Source: Flavobacterium okayamense
GTDB taxonomy: Bacteria; Bacteroidota; Bacteroidia; Flavobacteriales; Flavobacteriaceae
Assembly (NCBI RefSeq): GCF_019702945.1
Contig: NZ_AP024749.1
Location: 1,674,001-1,738,000 of the forward strand
Reading direction: 5' to 3'
DNA length: 64,000 nt
The notes beneath the pieces were generated by a model. The model did no database searches. It was not told the origin of the DNA and saw only the letters and a program-made list of their open reading frames with translations. A program made the position numbers and the translations under genes. The number at the start of each line of letters is the position of its first letter. Position 1 is the first letter of the stretch. Positions 16,417 to 25,761 of this stretch are shown here, piece after piece.

Positions 16417-17430
16417 ATGTTAAATAATAAATCAATTCTTATTACAGGTGGAACTGGTTCCCTTGGAAAAGAACTCACCAAAACAATATTAAATAAATGG
16501 CCAAATGTTAAAAGATTGGTTATTTACTCTAGAGACGAACAAAAACAATTTCAAATGGCTCAGGAGTTTCCTGAGTCCGAATATCCAGCGATTAGATATT
16601 TTATTGGCGATGTAAGAGATTTAGAGCGATTGAAAAGAGCTTTTAACGGAGTTGATTATGTAATTCATGCGGCGGCTATGAAGCATGTTCACATTGCTGA
16701 ATATAATCCTGATGAATGTGTAAAAACAAATATTGGTGGAGCTGAAAATGTTATTAAAGCTGCACTTTCTTCAAACGTTACTAAAGTAGTTGCTCTTTCA
16801 ACAGATAAAGCATGTGCGCCAATTAATTTATATGGAGCTACTAAGCTTACATCCGATAAATTATTTATTGCGGCAAATAATATTAGAGGTAAACAAGATA
16901 TTAAGTTTTCTGTAGTTCGTTATGGAAATGTTATGGGTTCAAATGGATCGGTAATTCCTTTCTTTATGAACAAAAGAGACGAAGGTGTTTTACCTATTAC
17001 TGATGTGAATATGACTCGTTTTAATATTTCTCTTCAAGGTGGTGTAGATATGGTTTTACATGCATTAGATAAAGCATGGGGTGGAGAATTATTTGTTCCC
17101 AAAATTCCATCTTACAAAATTCTAGATGTTGCAAAAGCAATTGCACCAAGTTGTGAACATAGAGTAGTAGGAATTAGACCAGGAGAGAAAGTACATGAAG
17201 AAATGATTACTGCTTCTGATTCTTTTACAACTTATGACTTGGGTAAATATTATGTTATTTTACCACAAGTAACCAATTGGGATTTGAATGAATACAAGAA
17301 AGAATTCAATGCAGAATTAGTTCCACAAGGTTTTAGTTATACTTCAGGAGAAAATACTGATTGGGAAACCGTTGAAAGTATGAGGGACCAAATAAAAATA
17401 CATTTATATCCAGATTTTCAACCTAAATAA
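16417..17430 (+). CDS. pseB: UDP-N-acetylglucosamine 4,6-dehydratase (inverting), PseB
   Basis: PseB converts UDP-GlcNAc to the 4-keto-6-deoxy-L-arabino-hexulose intermediate, the first step to pseudaminic acid. The short-chain dehydrogenase fold starts with GGTGSLG (11-17). The catalytic residues Asp130, Lys131, Tyr139 and Lys143 lie in STDKACAPINLYGATK and correspond to those of FlaA1/PseB. AAAMKHVHIAEYNPDECVKTNIGG is the typical loop. At 337 residues it is full length. It opens the operon and is followed by pseC after 2 bases. Confidence 0.95.
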   Translation: MLNNKSILITGGTGSLGKELTKTILNKWPNVKRLVIYSRDEQKQFQMAQEFPESEYPAIRYFIGDVRDLERLKRAFNGVDYVIHAAAMKHVHIAEYNPDECVKTNIGGAENVIKAALSSNVTKVVALSTDKACAPINLYGATKLTSDKLFIAANNIRGKQDIKFSVVRYGNVMGSNGSVIPFFMNKRDEGVLPITDVNMTRFNISLQGGVDMVLHALDKAWGGELFVPKIPSYKILDVAKAIAPSCEHRVVGIRPGEKVHEEMITASDSFTTYDLGKYYVILPQVTNWDLNEYKKEFNAELVPQGFSYTSGENTDWETVESMRDQIKIHLYPDFQPK

Positions 17431-17432
17431 TT

Positions 17433-18620
17433 ATGATACCTTACGGACGTCAAAATATAACTGAGGACGATATAGAAGCAGTAATTTCAGCTCTTAAAGG
17501 TGATTATTTAACACAAGGACCTACAATTTTAGAGTTTGAAAAGGCATTTGCTGAATATATCGGATGTAAATATGCTGTAGCAGTAGCAAATGGAACAGCA
17601 GCATTACATTTATCTGTTTTAGCTCTAGGAATTGAAAATGGAGATAAAGTTATTACAACTCCTATAACCTTTGCAGCATCGGCTAATTGTGTTAAATATT
17701 GTGGAGGAGATGTTGTTTTTTCAGATATTAATGCAGAAACGTATTTATTAGATGTAAACGCTGTTGAAAAGGTATTGGAATCTTCTCCGAAAGGAACTTA
17801 CAAAGGAATTATTCCAGTTGATTTTGCAGGTAGAGCAGTTGACTTAGAAGCCTTTAAAAAATTAGCAGACAAACATAATTTATGGTTAATTGAAGATGCA
17901 TGTCATGCTCCTGGTGGATATTTTATTGATAGTAAAGGAGTTCAACAAAATTGTGGAAATGGAAATTATGCTGATTTAGCAATTTTTTCATTTCATCCTG
18001 TAAAACATATAGCAACTGGAGAAGGAGGGATGATAACAACTAATGATAAAGAGTTGTATGAGAAGTTATTACAACTTCGTACCCACGGAATAACAAGAAA
18101 TGTTGAAGAGTTTTCAAATTCATTAGAGTTTGCTAACGGTACAACTAACCATAATGAAACATATCCCGGTTGGTATATGGAAATGCAAACTCTTGGTTAC
18201 AATTATAGGTTTACCGATTTTCAATCTGCATTAGGACTAAGTCAGTTAAAAAAAGCAAACGCAGGTATTGATAGAAGAAGAGAAATTGCCAGTATTTATA
18301 ATGATGCTTTTACTAATGAATCTTTCATTAAAGGGCAATCAGGAGTAATAGAAGGACATGCTTATCATTTGTATGTAATTGAAGTTGAAAACCGTTTGGA
18401 TTTATATAATCATTTAAGAGAAAATAAAATTTTTGCACAAATTCATTACATACCTTGTCATTTGATGCCTTATTACAAACAATTTGGTTGGAAAGAAGGA
18501 GATTTGTTGAATGCTGAAGAATATTACAAGACTTGTATTAGCTTGCCAATGTATCCTACTTTAAAAGGAAGCGAACAAGAATTTGTTATAAATACAATTA
18601 AAGAATTTTATAAAAAGTAA
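17433..18620 (+). CDS. pseC: PseC-type UDP-4-amino-4,6-dideoxy-N-acetyl-beta-L-altrosamine transaminase
   Basis: This PLP-dependent DegT/DnrJ/EryC1 aminotransferase puts an amino group at C4 of the PseB product. The Schiff-base lysine is Lys191 in FHPVKHIATGEGGM, preceded by IEDACHAPGG with the cofactor-binding Asp. The opening IPYGRQNITEDDIEAV and YNYRFTDFQSALG are typical. The length (395) is normal. Together with pseB it commits the operon to pseudaminic-type rather than legionaminic-type sugars. Confidence 0.93.
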   Translation: MIPYGRQNITEDDIEAVISALKGDYLTQGPTILEFEKAFAEYIGCKYAVAVANGTAALHLSVLALGIENGDKVITTPITFAASANCVKYCGGDVVFSDINAETYLLDVNAVEKVLESSPKGTYKGIIPVDFAGRAVDLEAFKKLADKHNLWLIEDACHAPGGYFIDSKGVQQNCGNGNYADLAIFSFHPVKHIATGEGGMITTNDKELYEKLLQLRTHGITRNVEEFSNSLEFANGTTNHNETYPGWYMEMQTLGYNYRFTDFQSALGLSQLKKANAGIDRRREIASIYNDAFTNESFIKGQSGVIEGHAYHLYVIEVENRLDLYNHLRENKIFAQIHYIPCHLMPYYKQFGWKEGDLLNAEEYYKTCISLPMYPTLKGSEQEFVINTIKEFYKK

Positions 18621-18624
18621 AATA

Positions 18625-19296
18625 TTGGAAAATACTCATAAGCATTCTTTTTTAACGTATGAAGCTGATAATTGGTTTGAGAGAAATAAAGTTATTGTAG
18701 ATAATTATACTCCTGAAAATGATAAAGTAATTGATTTACTGAAGAAGTATAATGTTAATTGCAATAAAGTCTTAGAAATTGGTTGTTCTGCAGGTTATCG
18801 ATTAAATGCAATTAATGAGATTTTTCCCAAAGCTACTGTTTTTGGAGTTGAGCCGTCTTTAAAGGCAATTGAATTCGGTAAGGCAAATTATAGGAATGTA
18901 AATTTTTCGCACGGAACAGCCGATGATTTGAGTGATTTTAAAAATGATACATTTGATGTAGTTATTGTTGGTTTTGTTTTCTACGTTATTGATAGAAACA
19001 TTTTACTAAAAGTAATTTCGGAAATAGACAGGGTTTTAAAAGATGGTGGTATTTTAATTATTATTGATTTTTTTTCGGAAACATCTTTAAAAAATATCTA
19101 CGCGCACATAGATGAATTTGAAGCTTATAGCTATAAACAGAATTATTACGAAATATTCACAAATTCTAAGCTATATCATTTATTGGATAAATCTACATTT
19201 AGCCACTCTACTAAAGAAATGGATTCATCGGATAATTATCATGATAAATATAGTATATCATTACTAAAAAAGGATATTAACTCAAGTTATAAATAA
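18625..19296 (+). CDS. Class I SAM-dependent methyltransferase
   Basis: The start is a TTG codon at 18625; no ATG occurs until late in the protein. The product begins MENTHKHSFLTYEADNWFERNK. The SAM-binding motif is VLEIGCSAGYRLNAI (about residues 51-65), followed by the acidic VFGVEPSLKAIEFGK and motif IV FDVVIVGFVFYVI. The 223-residue length suits a Methyltransf_11/25 type. It probably methylates a sugar in this pathway (O- or N-methyl nonulosonate or precursor), but the acceptor is not visible. Confidence 0.82.
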   Translation: MENTHKHSFLTYEADNWFERNKVIVDNYTPENDKVIDLLKKYNVNCNKVLEIGCSAGYRLNAINEIFPKATVFGVEPSLKAIEFGKANYRNVNFSHGTADDLSDFKNDTFDVVIVGFVFYVIDRNILLKVISEIDRVLKDGGILIIIDFFSETSLKNIYAHIDEFEAYSYKQNYYEIFTNSKLYHLLDKSTFSHSTKEMDSSDNYHDKYSISLLKKDINSSYK

Positions 19297-19300
19297 TACA

Positions 19301-20149
19301 TTGAAGCTTGCATTAGGAACCGTTCAATTTGGCTTATCTTATGGAGTATCAAATACACAAGGTATTCCATCAGATAATCAATTAGCCGAAATATTTTCAA
19401 TGGCTACAAAGTATCAATTAAATACATTTGATACAGCAATTGCGTATGGAAATGCAGAAGAAAGAATTGCACCTTTTTTGAATCAGGATTCTAAAGTAAT
19501 TTCTAAGTTCCCAAAGCCCAGTTCAAAAGGTGAATTGGAAAATGCAATTGTTCAATCTTTGCAAACACTTCGTTTAGAATCATTATACGGATTCATGTCT
19601 CATAATGGTGATTTTTTAATTGAAAACCCAAAACTTTGGGATGTTTTATTGAAATTTAAATCAGACAGGAAGATTAACAAAATTGGATATTCATTATACC
19701 ATCCAGAACAATTAGAAAAACTACTAAAATTAGGATTACAACCAGATATTATACAAGTTCCTTTTAGTCTTTTAGATAGAAAATTCGAACCTTACTTTAA
19801 AGAATTGAAAAGTAATAATGTAGAAATTCATTGTCGATCGGTATTTCTTCAGGGTTTATATTTTTTAGATTTAAATAAGATACCAACTAAATTAGAAGTT
19901 TTAAAACCAAGTTTATTAACTTTACATCAAGTTGCTAAAGATGCGAAAAATGAAATGGTAGATTTAGCATTAAATTATGTATTAGAAAATAAATTTGTAG
20001 ACAAAGTTGTTATTGGTGTTGAAAACGCAAAACAGTTAGAGCAAAGTATTTCATCTTCATTACGTTGGAAAGAAGATAAAGAAATATTTGAAGCAATTAA
20101 TAACATTAAAGTAGTAAATAAAGAATTATTAAATCCGGCTAATTGGTGA
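19301..20149 (+). CDS. Aldo/keto reductase
   Basis: The reading frame starts at TTG (19301). All four catalytic residues of the aldo/keto reductase family are present: Asp44 and Tyr49 in FDTAIAYGNAE, Lys69 in VISKFP, and His101 in GFMSHNGDF. The C-terminal VVIGVENAKQLEQSI is the NADP-binding region. Inside a sugar operon it likely reduces or oxidises a carbonyl/hydroxyl of the nonulosonate chain, making a ketone for the aminotransferase encoded next. That is inference. Its stop overlaps the GTG start of the next gene. Confidence 0.85.
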   Translation: MKLALGTVQFGLSYGVSNTQGIPSDNQLAEIFSMATKYQLNTFDTAIAYGNAEERIAPFLNQDSKVISKFPKPSSKGELENAIVQSLQTLRLESLYGFMSHNGDFLIENPKLWDVLLKFKSDRKINKIGYSLYHPEQLEKLLKLGLQPDIIQVPFSLLDRKFEPYFKELKSNNVEIHCRSVFLQGLYFLDLNKIPTKLEVLKPSLLTLHQVAKDAKNEMVDLALNYVLENKFVDKVVIGVENAKQLEQSISSSLRWKEDKEIFEAINNIKVVNKELLNPANW

Positions 20150-22233
20150 AAATAATTGGTGTAACACAAGCAAGAATTGGCTCTTCTAGATTGCCAAAAA
20201 AAGTTTTATTAGAAATTAAAAATAAAACACTTTTAGCATATCATCTCGAAAGAATTGTTCAATCGAAAAGTGTTGATAGGTGGATTGTTGCTACTACTAA
20301 TGAATCTGAATCCGATGCTATTTGTAAAATTGCAAACGAGTTCAAAATAAATTCATTCAAAGGAAGTTTAGATGATGTTTTGGATAGGTTTTATCAAGCA
20401 GTAAAAAATGAAAATGCTGATTATATTGTAAGGGTAACTTCAGATTGTCCATTAATTGATAATCAACTTATAGATGAGACGGTTCGGTTTTGTATTGATG
20501 AAAAGCTAGAGTATTACTCTAATGTTTTTGAAGATAGTTATCCAGACGGTTTAGATGTTGAGGTATTTTCTTTTAAAATGTTAGAAGAAGCTTGGCAAAA
20601 TGCAAATTTGAAAGCCGATAGAGAACACGTAACGCCTTATATCAGAAGAAAAGTTGATTTGTCCTATTATTCAATAAATATTGAACCTAAGTATTCTAAA
20701 CTTCGTATTACAGTTGATGAAGAGAAAGATTTTAAACTGGTTCAATTTTTAATAGAACAATTAGGCGATAATAAAGGTTGGAAAGAATATGCAGATTTTA
20801 TCTTGCAAAATCCTGATGTTAAAAATATTAATGATTCTATAATTAGAAATCAAGGTTATATGAAAAGTAAGTTTGAAGAAATTAAATTAAGAGAAGTTAC
20901 AAATTTTACAATTTCTAATAAATATAGAAATGAAATTCATCAATTAATTCCTGGTGGATGTCATACGTATTCAAAAGGTGATGATCAATTCCCACAACTT
21001 TCTCCAGCGGCAATTGCTAAAGGAAAAGGTTCGCATGTTTGGGATGTTGATGGTAATGAATATTTAGACTGTTCAATGGGACTTACAAGTGTAAGTTTAG
21101 GACACGCTTATGATGAAGTTGTAAACGCAGTTAAAGAAGAATTAGAAAACGGAGTTAACTTTCAAAGACCTGCTTCAATAGAAAAAGAAATGGCCGAAGC
21201 ATTTTTAGCTTTAGTTCCTGGTCATGATATGATTAAGTTTTCAAAAAACGGTTCAGTAGTAACAACAGCTGCAGTTAAATTAGCGAGAGCAAAAACGGGT
21301 AGAGATTTTGTTGTCTTTCCTGGCGATCATCCATTTTATAGTTACGACGATTGGTTTATTGGTAAAACGGCATGTAATAAAGGGGTTCCTGAAGCTACAA
21401 CTAATTTATCACTAACGTTTCAGTCGTATAATATTGATTCATTAAAAGAGCTTTTTGAAAAATATCCTAATCAAATAGCTTGTGTAATTACAGAACCTGA
21501 AAAACCAAATTATCCTCATTTGCCTGCAAATTTCAAAGTAAAAGAGTTTTTAGAGCAAGCGATACAATTGTGTCATGAAAACGGAGCCTTATTTATTGCT
21601 GATGAAATGGTAACAGGTTTCAAAACTGAGTTTCCAGGTTCAATTACTAAATATGGAATTCAACCCGACATGGCTACTTGGGGAAAAGGAATTGCTAACG
21701 GATTTTCTTTTTGCGCCTTAACAGGTAAAAAAGGAGTAATGGAGTTAGGCGGAATTTTAAATGAAGGTGAAGAGAAAGTATTTTTAATTTCGACAACTCA
21801 TGGAGGAGAAACTCATGGAATGTCCGCTGCAATTGCAACTATTGATATATTCAAAAATCAAAATGTTATTCAGCATAATCATGCTATTGGTAAGAAATTA
21901 TCACAATTGTGTAAAGAGTTAGTTCAAGAAGCAAACATTTCAGACTATATAGATGTTGTAGTTTCAGAATGGATGCCTTTCTTCATTTTTAAAAACAATA
22001 AAAAAGAAGTATGTCAAGGTTACAGAACTTTATTTTTACAAGAAATGATTAAACGAGGTGTTCTTTTTCAAGGAGCTTTTGTACCTTGTTTTTCACACAC
22101 AGAAGAAGATGTTTATTATTTTGCTAAAGCTTTTAAAGAATCTATTGAGGTTTATAAAAAAGCTTTAGAAGAAGGATATGAGAATTACTTAGTTGGAAAA
22201 CCTGCTAAAGCAGTATTTAGAAAATTCCTTTAA
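20146..22233 (+). CDS. Fusion: SpsF/PseF-like cytidylyltransferase plus GSA-type class III aminotransferase
   Basis: I choose the GTG at 20146, which overlaps the upstream stop as GTGA and gives MKIIGVTQARIGSSRLPKKV, the usual cytidylyltransferase start; a TTG three bases earlier is less likely. Residues 1-235 form the CMP-sugar synthetase-like domain (nucleotide loop QARIGSSRLPKKV, metal region VTSDCPLID). Residues about 255-695 form a glutamate-1-semialdehyde aminomutase-like PLP enzyme with the cofactor Asp486 in FIADEMVTGF and Schiff-base Lys514 in TWGKGIANGF. One protein may thus aminate and activate the sugar. Met239 begins the second module and may reflect the fusion point. Confidence 0.88.
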   Translation: MKIIGVTQARIGSSRLPKKVLLEIKNKTLLAYHLERIVQSKSVDRWIVATTNESESDAICKIANEFKINSFKGSLDDVLDRFYQAVKNENADYIVRVTSDCPLIDNQLIDETVRFCIDEKLEYYSNVFEDSYPDGLDVEVFSFKMLEEAWQNANLKADREHVTPYIRRKVDLSYYSINIEPKYSKLRITVDEEKDFKLVQFLIEQLGDNKGWKEYADFILQNPDVKNINDSIIRNQGYMKSKFEEIKLREVTNFTISNKYRNEIHQLIPGGCHTYSKGDDQFPQLSPAAIAKGKGSHVWDVDGNEYLDCSMGLTSVSLGHAYDEVVNAVKEELENGVNFQRPASIEKEMAEAFLALVPGHDMIKFSKNGSVVTTAAVKLARAKTGRDFVVFPGDHPFYSYDDWFIGKTACNKGVPEATTNLSLTFQSYNIDSLKELFEKYPNQIACVITEPEKPNYPHLPANFKVKEFLEQAIQLCHENGALFIADEMVTGFKTEFPGSITKYGIQPDMATWGKGIANGFSFCALTGKKGVMELGGILNEGEEKVFLISTTHGGETHGMSAAIATIDIFKNQNVIQHNHAIGKKLSQLCKELVQEANISDYIDVVVSEWMPFFIFKNNKKEVCQGYRTLFLQEMIKRGVLFQGAFVPCFSHTEEDVYYFAKAFKESIEVYKKALEEGYENYLVGKPAKAVFRKFL

Positions 22234-22239
22234 TTTTTT

Positions 22240-23256
22240 GTGAGAGTTTATAAGTGTTTACATACTAATCGATTTCAATTTGGTGATTTTTACATCGAAC
22301 CTATTCGTCATGAAGATCGATTAGAAATTATGACAATAAGAAACGAACAGCTTTATCATCTAAGACAAGCTAAACCATTAACAATTGAAGATCAAGATAA
22401 TTATTTTAATACAGTTGTAGATGCTCTTTTTAATCAGGAAAAGCCTAGTCAATTATTATTTTCTTTTTTCGAAAAGGATGAGTTTATTGGTTATGGTGGA
22501 TTAGTACATATTAATTGGATTGATAAAAATGCTGAAATCTCTTTTGTTATGAAAACAGCTCTTGAAAAAAAGAACTTTTCAAAGTATTGGTCAAATTATC
22601 TAAAATTGATTGAACAATTGGCATTTAATGACTTAAATTTTCATAAAATCTTTACTTATGCTTTCGATTTAAGACCGCATTTGTATGAGGTTTTAGAATC
22701 TTGCCAATTTAATGAAGAAGCTAGGTTGAAAGAGCATTGTTTTTTTGAAGGTAGTTTTTTGGACGTTGTTTATCATTCTAAAATAAACACAAATATAAGT
22801 TTCAGAAAACCAACAGCTAATGATTTAAAATTGTATTTCGATTGGGCAAATGATAAAAATGTACGTATGAATTCGTATCAATCAAATGAAATTTCATTAG
22901 AACAACATTCGCAATGGTTTTTAAATAAATTAAACGACGATTCTTGTTTTATGTATTTGTTTGAAAATCATATTGGAAATCCAATCGGACAAGTTCGTAT
23001 TCAAAAGCAAAACGAACAGGAAGCAATTATTGGAATTTCTAATGATGAAAAACATAGAGGTAAAGGTTATGCAACAAAAATGTTAATTGCAGCAACCGAA
23101 AATTTCTTAAATGAAAATTCAAGTTGTTTAGTTAATGCATTTATTAAAGTAGAAAATACTGCTTCAGAAAAAGCATTTCAAAAAGCAGGATTTAAACTAA
23201 CAGAAATAGTTAATTATGAAGGCTTTTCTAGCTTTCACTATATAATTTCAAAATGA
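22240..23256 (+). CDS. Tandem GNAT protein; C-terminal half PseH-like
   Basis: The start codon is GTG (22240). The protein holds two GNAT folds. The C-terminal one (about 185-338) has YFDWANDKNVRMNSYQSNEISLEQHSQWF and an intact acetyl-CoA loop KHRGKGYATKML (271-282); it resembles PseH, which N4-acetylates the PseC product. The N-terminal one (about 15-180) keeps the strands (FIGYGGLVHINWI, EISFVM) but has EKKNFSKYW where RxxGxG is expected, so it may be inactive or use another donor. In relatives the PseH half is often fused to the hydrolase PseG; here it is fused to this GNAT instead. It overlaps pseI by four bases (ATGA). Confidence 0.82.
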   Translation: MRVYKCLHTNRFQFGDFYIEPIRHEDRLEIMTIRNEQLYHLRQAKPLTIEDQDNYFNTVVDALFNQEKPSQLLFSFFEKDEFIGYGGLVHINWIDKNAEISFVMKTALEKKNFSKYWSNYLKLIEQLAFNDLNFHKIFTYAFDLRPHLYEVLESCQFNEEARLKEHCFFEGSFLDVVYHSKINTNISFRKPTANDLKLYFDWANDKNVRMNSYQSNEISLEQHSQWFLNKLNDDSCFMYLFENHIGNPIGQVRIQKQNEQEAIIGISNDEKHRGKGYATKMLIAATENFLNENSSCLVNAFIKVENTASEKAFQKAGFKLTEIVNYEGFSSFHYIISK

Positions 23257-24290
23257 AAATAGCTCATTTTAATATCGATAAAAACTCACCAGTATTTATA
23301 ATTGCAGAACTCTCTGCAAACCATAATGGTAGTTTAGAAACGGCTTTAGAAACTGTTAGAGCAGCTAAAAGAGCAGGAGCAGATTGTATTAAATTGCAAA
23401 CGTATACTGCAGATACAATTACACTAGATAGTAATAAAGAGGACTTTGTTATAAAAGGAACTATTTGGGACGGTAGAAAACTTCATGATTTATATAAAGA
23501 AGCGTATACGCCTTGGGAATGGCATGAAGAAATCTTTAAAGTAGCCAAAGAAGAAGGTTTAGTTTGTTTCTCATCTCCTTTTGATTTTACTGCAGTAGAT
23601 TTTTTAGAAGAGTTGGATAGTCCAGCGTATAAAATTGCCTCTTTTGAAATAACAGATATTCCACTTATAGAATATGTGGCATCAAAGGGTAAGCCTGTAA
23701 TTATGTCAACAGGTATTGCCACCTTAGAAGATATTGAATTGGCAATTGATGCTTGTCATAGAATGGGTAATCATGATATTGCAATATTAAAATGTACATC
23801 AAGTTATCCTGCACCAATAGAAGAAGCTAATATGTTAATGGTTAAGGATTTTGCAGAGAGATTTAATATTTTAAGTGGTTTGTCAGATCATACAATGGGA
23901 GCAACGGTTCCAATTGTTGCAACTACATTTGGCGCTAAAATTATTGAAAAGCATTTTATTTTAGATAGAAGTATAGGCGGACCAGATGCTTCTTTTTCAA
24001 TGAATGAAAAAGAGTTTAGAGATATGGTTGTTGCTGTTCGAGAAGCTGAGAAAGCAATTGGAGTAGTTGATTATACTTTAACTGAAAAACAAGCGAAAGG
24101 GAAAGATTTCAGTAGATCTTTATATATAGCAGAAGACATAAAAAGTGGCGAAACTTTTACCCATAAAAATTTACGCTCTGTTAGACCAGGTTTTGGCTTA
24201 CATCCTAAATATTTAAACGAATTATTAGGAAAAAAAGCTAAACTAAACCTTGAAAAGGGAACACCAATGAAGTTAGAATATGCAGAATAG
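23253..24290 (+). CDS. pseI: Pseudaminic acid synthase, PseI (NeuB family)
   Basis: PseI condenses the free 2,4-diacetamido-altropyranose with phosphoenolpyruvate. The TIM-barrel NeuB domain (1-275) has IIAELSANHNGSLETA, CIKLQTYTADTITLD, SPAYKIASFEITDIPLIEY and KCTSSYPAPIEEANM. The SAF (antifreeze-like) domain follows with SRSLYIAEDIKSGE and NLRSVRPGFGLHP. The IASFEITD form distinguishes pseudaminic from sialic and legionaminic synthases. The length of 345 is normal. The enzyme needs a UDP-free sugar, usually made by PseG, which I cannot find here. Confidence 0.93.
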   Translation: MKIAHFNIDKNSPVFIIAELSANHNGSLETALETVRAAKRAGADCIKLQTYTADTITLDSNKEDFVIKGTIWDGRKLHDLYKEAYTPWEWHEEIFKVAKEEGLVCFSSPFDFTAVDFLEELDSPAYKIASFEITDIPLIEYVASKGKPVIMSTGIATLEDIELAIDACHRMGNHDIAILKCTSSYPAPIEEANMLMVKDFAERFNILSGLSDHTMGATVPIVATTFGAKIIEKHFILDRSIGGPDASFSMNEKEFRDMVVAVREAEKAIGVVDYTLTEKQAKGKDFSRSLYIAEDIKSGETFTHKNLRSVRPGFGLHPKYLNELLGKKAKLNLEKGTPMKLEYAE

Positions 24291-24294
24291 AATT

Positions 24295-25761
24295 ATGAAA
24301 GATTTAGAAACAATACATAATCAAACTATACTTATTCAGTCTACAAATCAAACAGCACCGCATTTAGAGACTGAATTAGAAATTATTGAGATTTTATTAA
24401 ATCAAGGCAATCAAGTATACTGGTTACAATGTAAAACAGAATTAAAGAATTGTTTTTATAACCCTAAAAATGATAGTTTTAGGTGTAATACTTGTTATTC
24501 AAAAGTTTCAAACGGATTAAAAATCATAAGAGAGAACAATACATTCAGTAATAATTTACATGTTTTAAACTATAGTGATTTTAAGGATATAAAAGACTAT
24601 AAATCAATTTTTAAAGAATCATTTGATTCCTTAGAAGAGCTAAAGTCTTTTACTTATAAATCATATGATGTTGGATTAGCTGCTGTTTCTTCTTTAGTTT
24701 CCTTTACACGAGATCACCAACCCAATTTAGTAGTTTACAAAGATTTTATAAATAGAGGTTTAATAACAGGAACTTTTATGTATGATGTTGCTCATGAAAT
24801 TATGAGTAAAATCAAGCCAACCTTTGTAATTTTATTTAATGGAAGATTTATTGAAAACCGACCATTATTAAGAGTTTGTCAGCATCTTAAAATAGATTAT
24901 GCGACTCACGAAAAAGGAGGAAGACTTCAAACATTTTTGTTTAGGAAAAATTCAATTCCACATTCAATTGATGCTATAAATGAAGAAATGGATTGGCTAT
25001 GGAAAAATGCAGGTGAAGACAAACATGAAATTGGCGAAGGTTTTTTTACTAAAAAAATTAAGGGCATTGAAGATGCTTGGTTTTCTTTTACAAAGGAGCA
25101 AGAACAAGGAATGTTGCCTCAAAGTTTAGAAGAAAATAAAAACAAACGAATTATCACAATTTTCAATTCTTCCTTAGATGAGTATGAAGGTTTAGAAGGG
25201 TTTGGTCCTTATTTTTATAAAGATGATAATGTTGGGATTGAGAAAATATGTAATGATCTTTTAGATGTTGAAGGCATTAAATTATACTTAAGAATTCATC
25301 CTAATTTAAGAGGTTTACAAAACAGCCAAGCTGAATTTATAAATAAAAGAATTAGACCGCTAGATTCAGTTGAAATTATTGATGCTGAAGATACAGTGGA
25401 TAGTTATGCACTAATTAGAGCTAGTGACATAATTATTGTTTTTGGTTCTACTGTTGGTATTGAAGCAGCTTTTATGGGTAAAAAAGTGATTTTATTAGGA
25501 AGAGCAGCTTATGAAAAACTAAGTTGTTGTTATATTCCAAAAAACCATGAAGAAGTTATTGAAATGTTGAGAGACGAAAATTATCCATTTTCTGAAATCA
25601 ACACAAAAGAAGCTATTAAATATGGTTATTGGAACGAAACATTTGGTTTGCCGCATATAAATTACGAACCAATAGGTTTTAATAAAGGGAAATACAGAGG
25701 AAAATTTTTAAAAGCCAATTTTATTACAAGAAAGTTGAAGCAAATATTTGAGAAGAAATGA
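24295..25761 (+). CDS. Putative GT-B-type glycosyltransferase of the nonulosonate operon
   Basis: I place the start at the ATG at 24295, just past the pseI stop; an in-frame ATG at 24280 inside pseI is an alternative. The protein has an N-terminal SVS/NQT Rossmann-like half with an unusual Cys set (QCKTELKNC, FRCNTCYSK). The C-terminal half has LYLRIHPNLRGL, then DIIIVFGSTVGIEAAFMGKKVILLG, the nucleotide-site pattern of capsule and CDP-glycerol-type GT-B enzymes. It is probably the transferase for the finished CMP-sugar. As a GT-B-fold protein next to pseI it might alternatively supply the missing PseG-like UDP-sugar cleavage, a weaker idea. Confidence 0.65.
   Translation: MKDLETIHNQTILIQSTNQTAPHLETELEIIEILLNQGNQVYWLQCKTELKNCFYNPKNDSFRCNTCYSKVSNGLKIIRENNTFSNNLHVLNYSDFKDIKDYKSIFKESFDSLEELKSFTYKSYDVGLAAVSSLVSFTRDHQPNLVVYKDFINRGLITGTFMYDVAHEIMSKIKPTFVILFNGRFIENRPLLRVCQHLKIDYATHEKGGRLQTFLFRKNSIPHSIDAINEEMDWLWKNAGEDKHEIGEGFFTKKIKGIEDAWFSFTKEQEQGMLPQSLEENKNKRIITIFNSSLDEYEGLEGFGPYFYKDDNVGIEKICNDLLDVEGIKLYLRIHPNLRGLQNSQAEFINKRIRPLDSVEIIDAEDTVDSYALIRASDIIIVFGSTVGIEAAFMGKKVILLGRAAYEKLSCCYIPKNHEEVIEMLRDENYPFSEINTKEAIKYGYWNETFGLPHINYEPIGFNKGKYRGKFLKANFITRKLKQIFEKK

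Noticed and set aside
16417..17430. Legionaminic or sialic acid pathway
   Set aside because: PseB active-site residues and the IASFEITD form of the NeuB-family enzyme indicate the pseudaminic branch.
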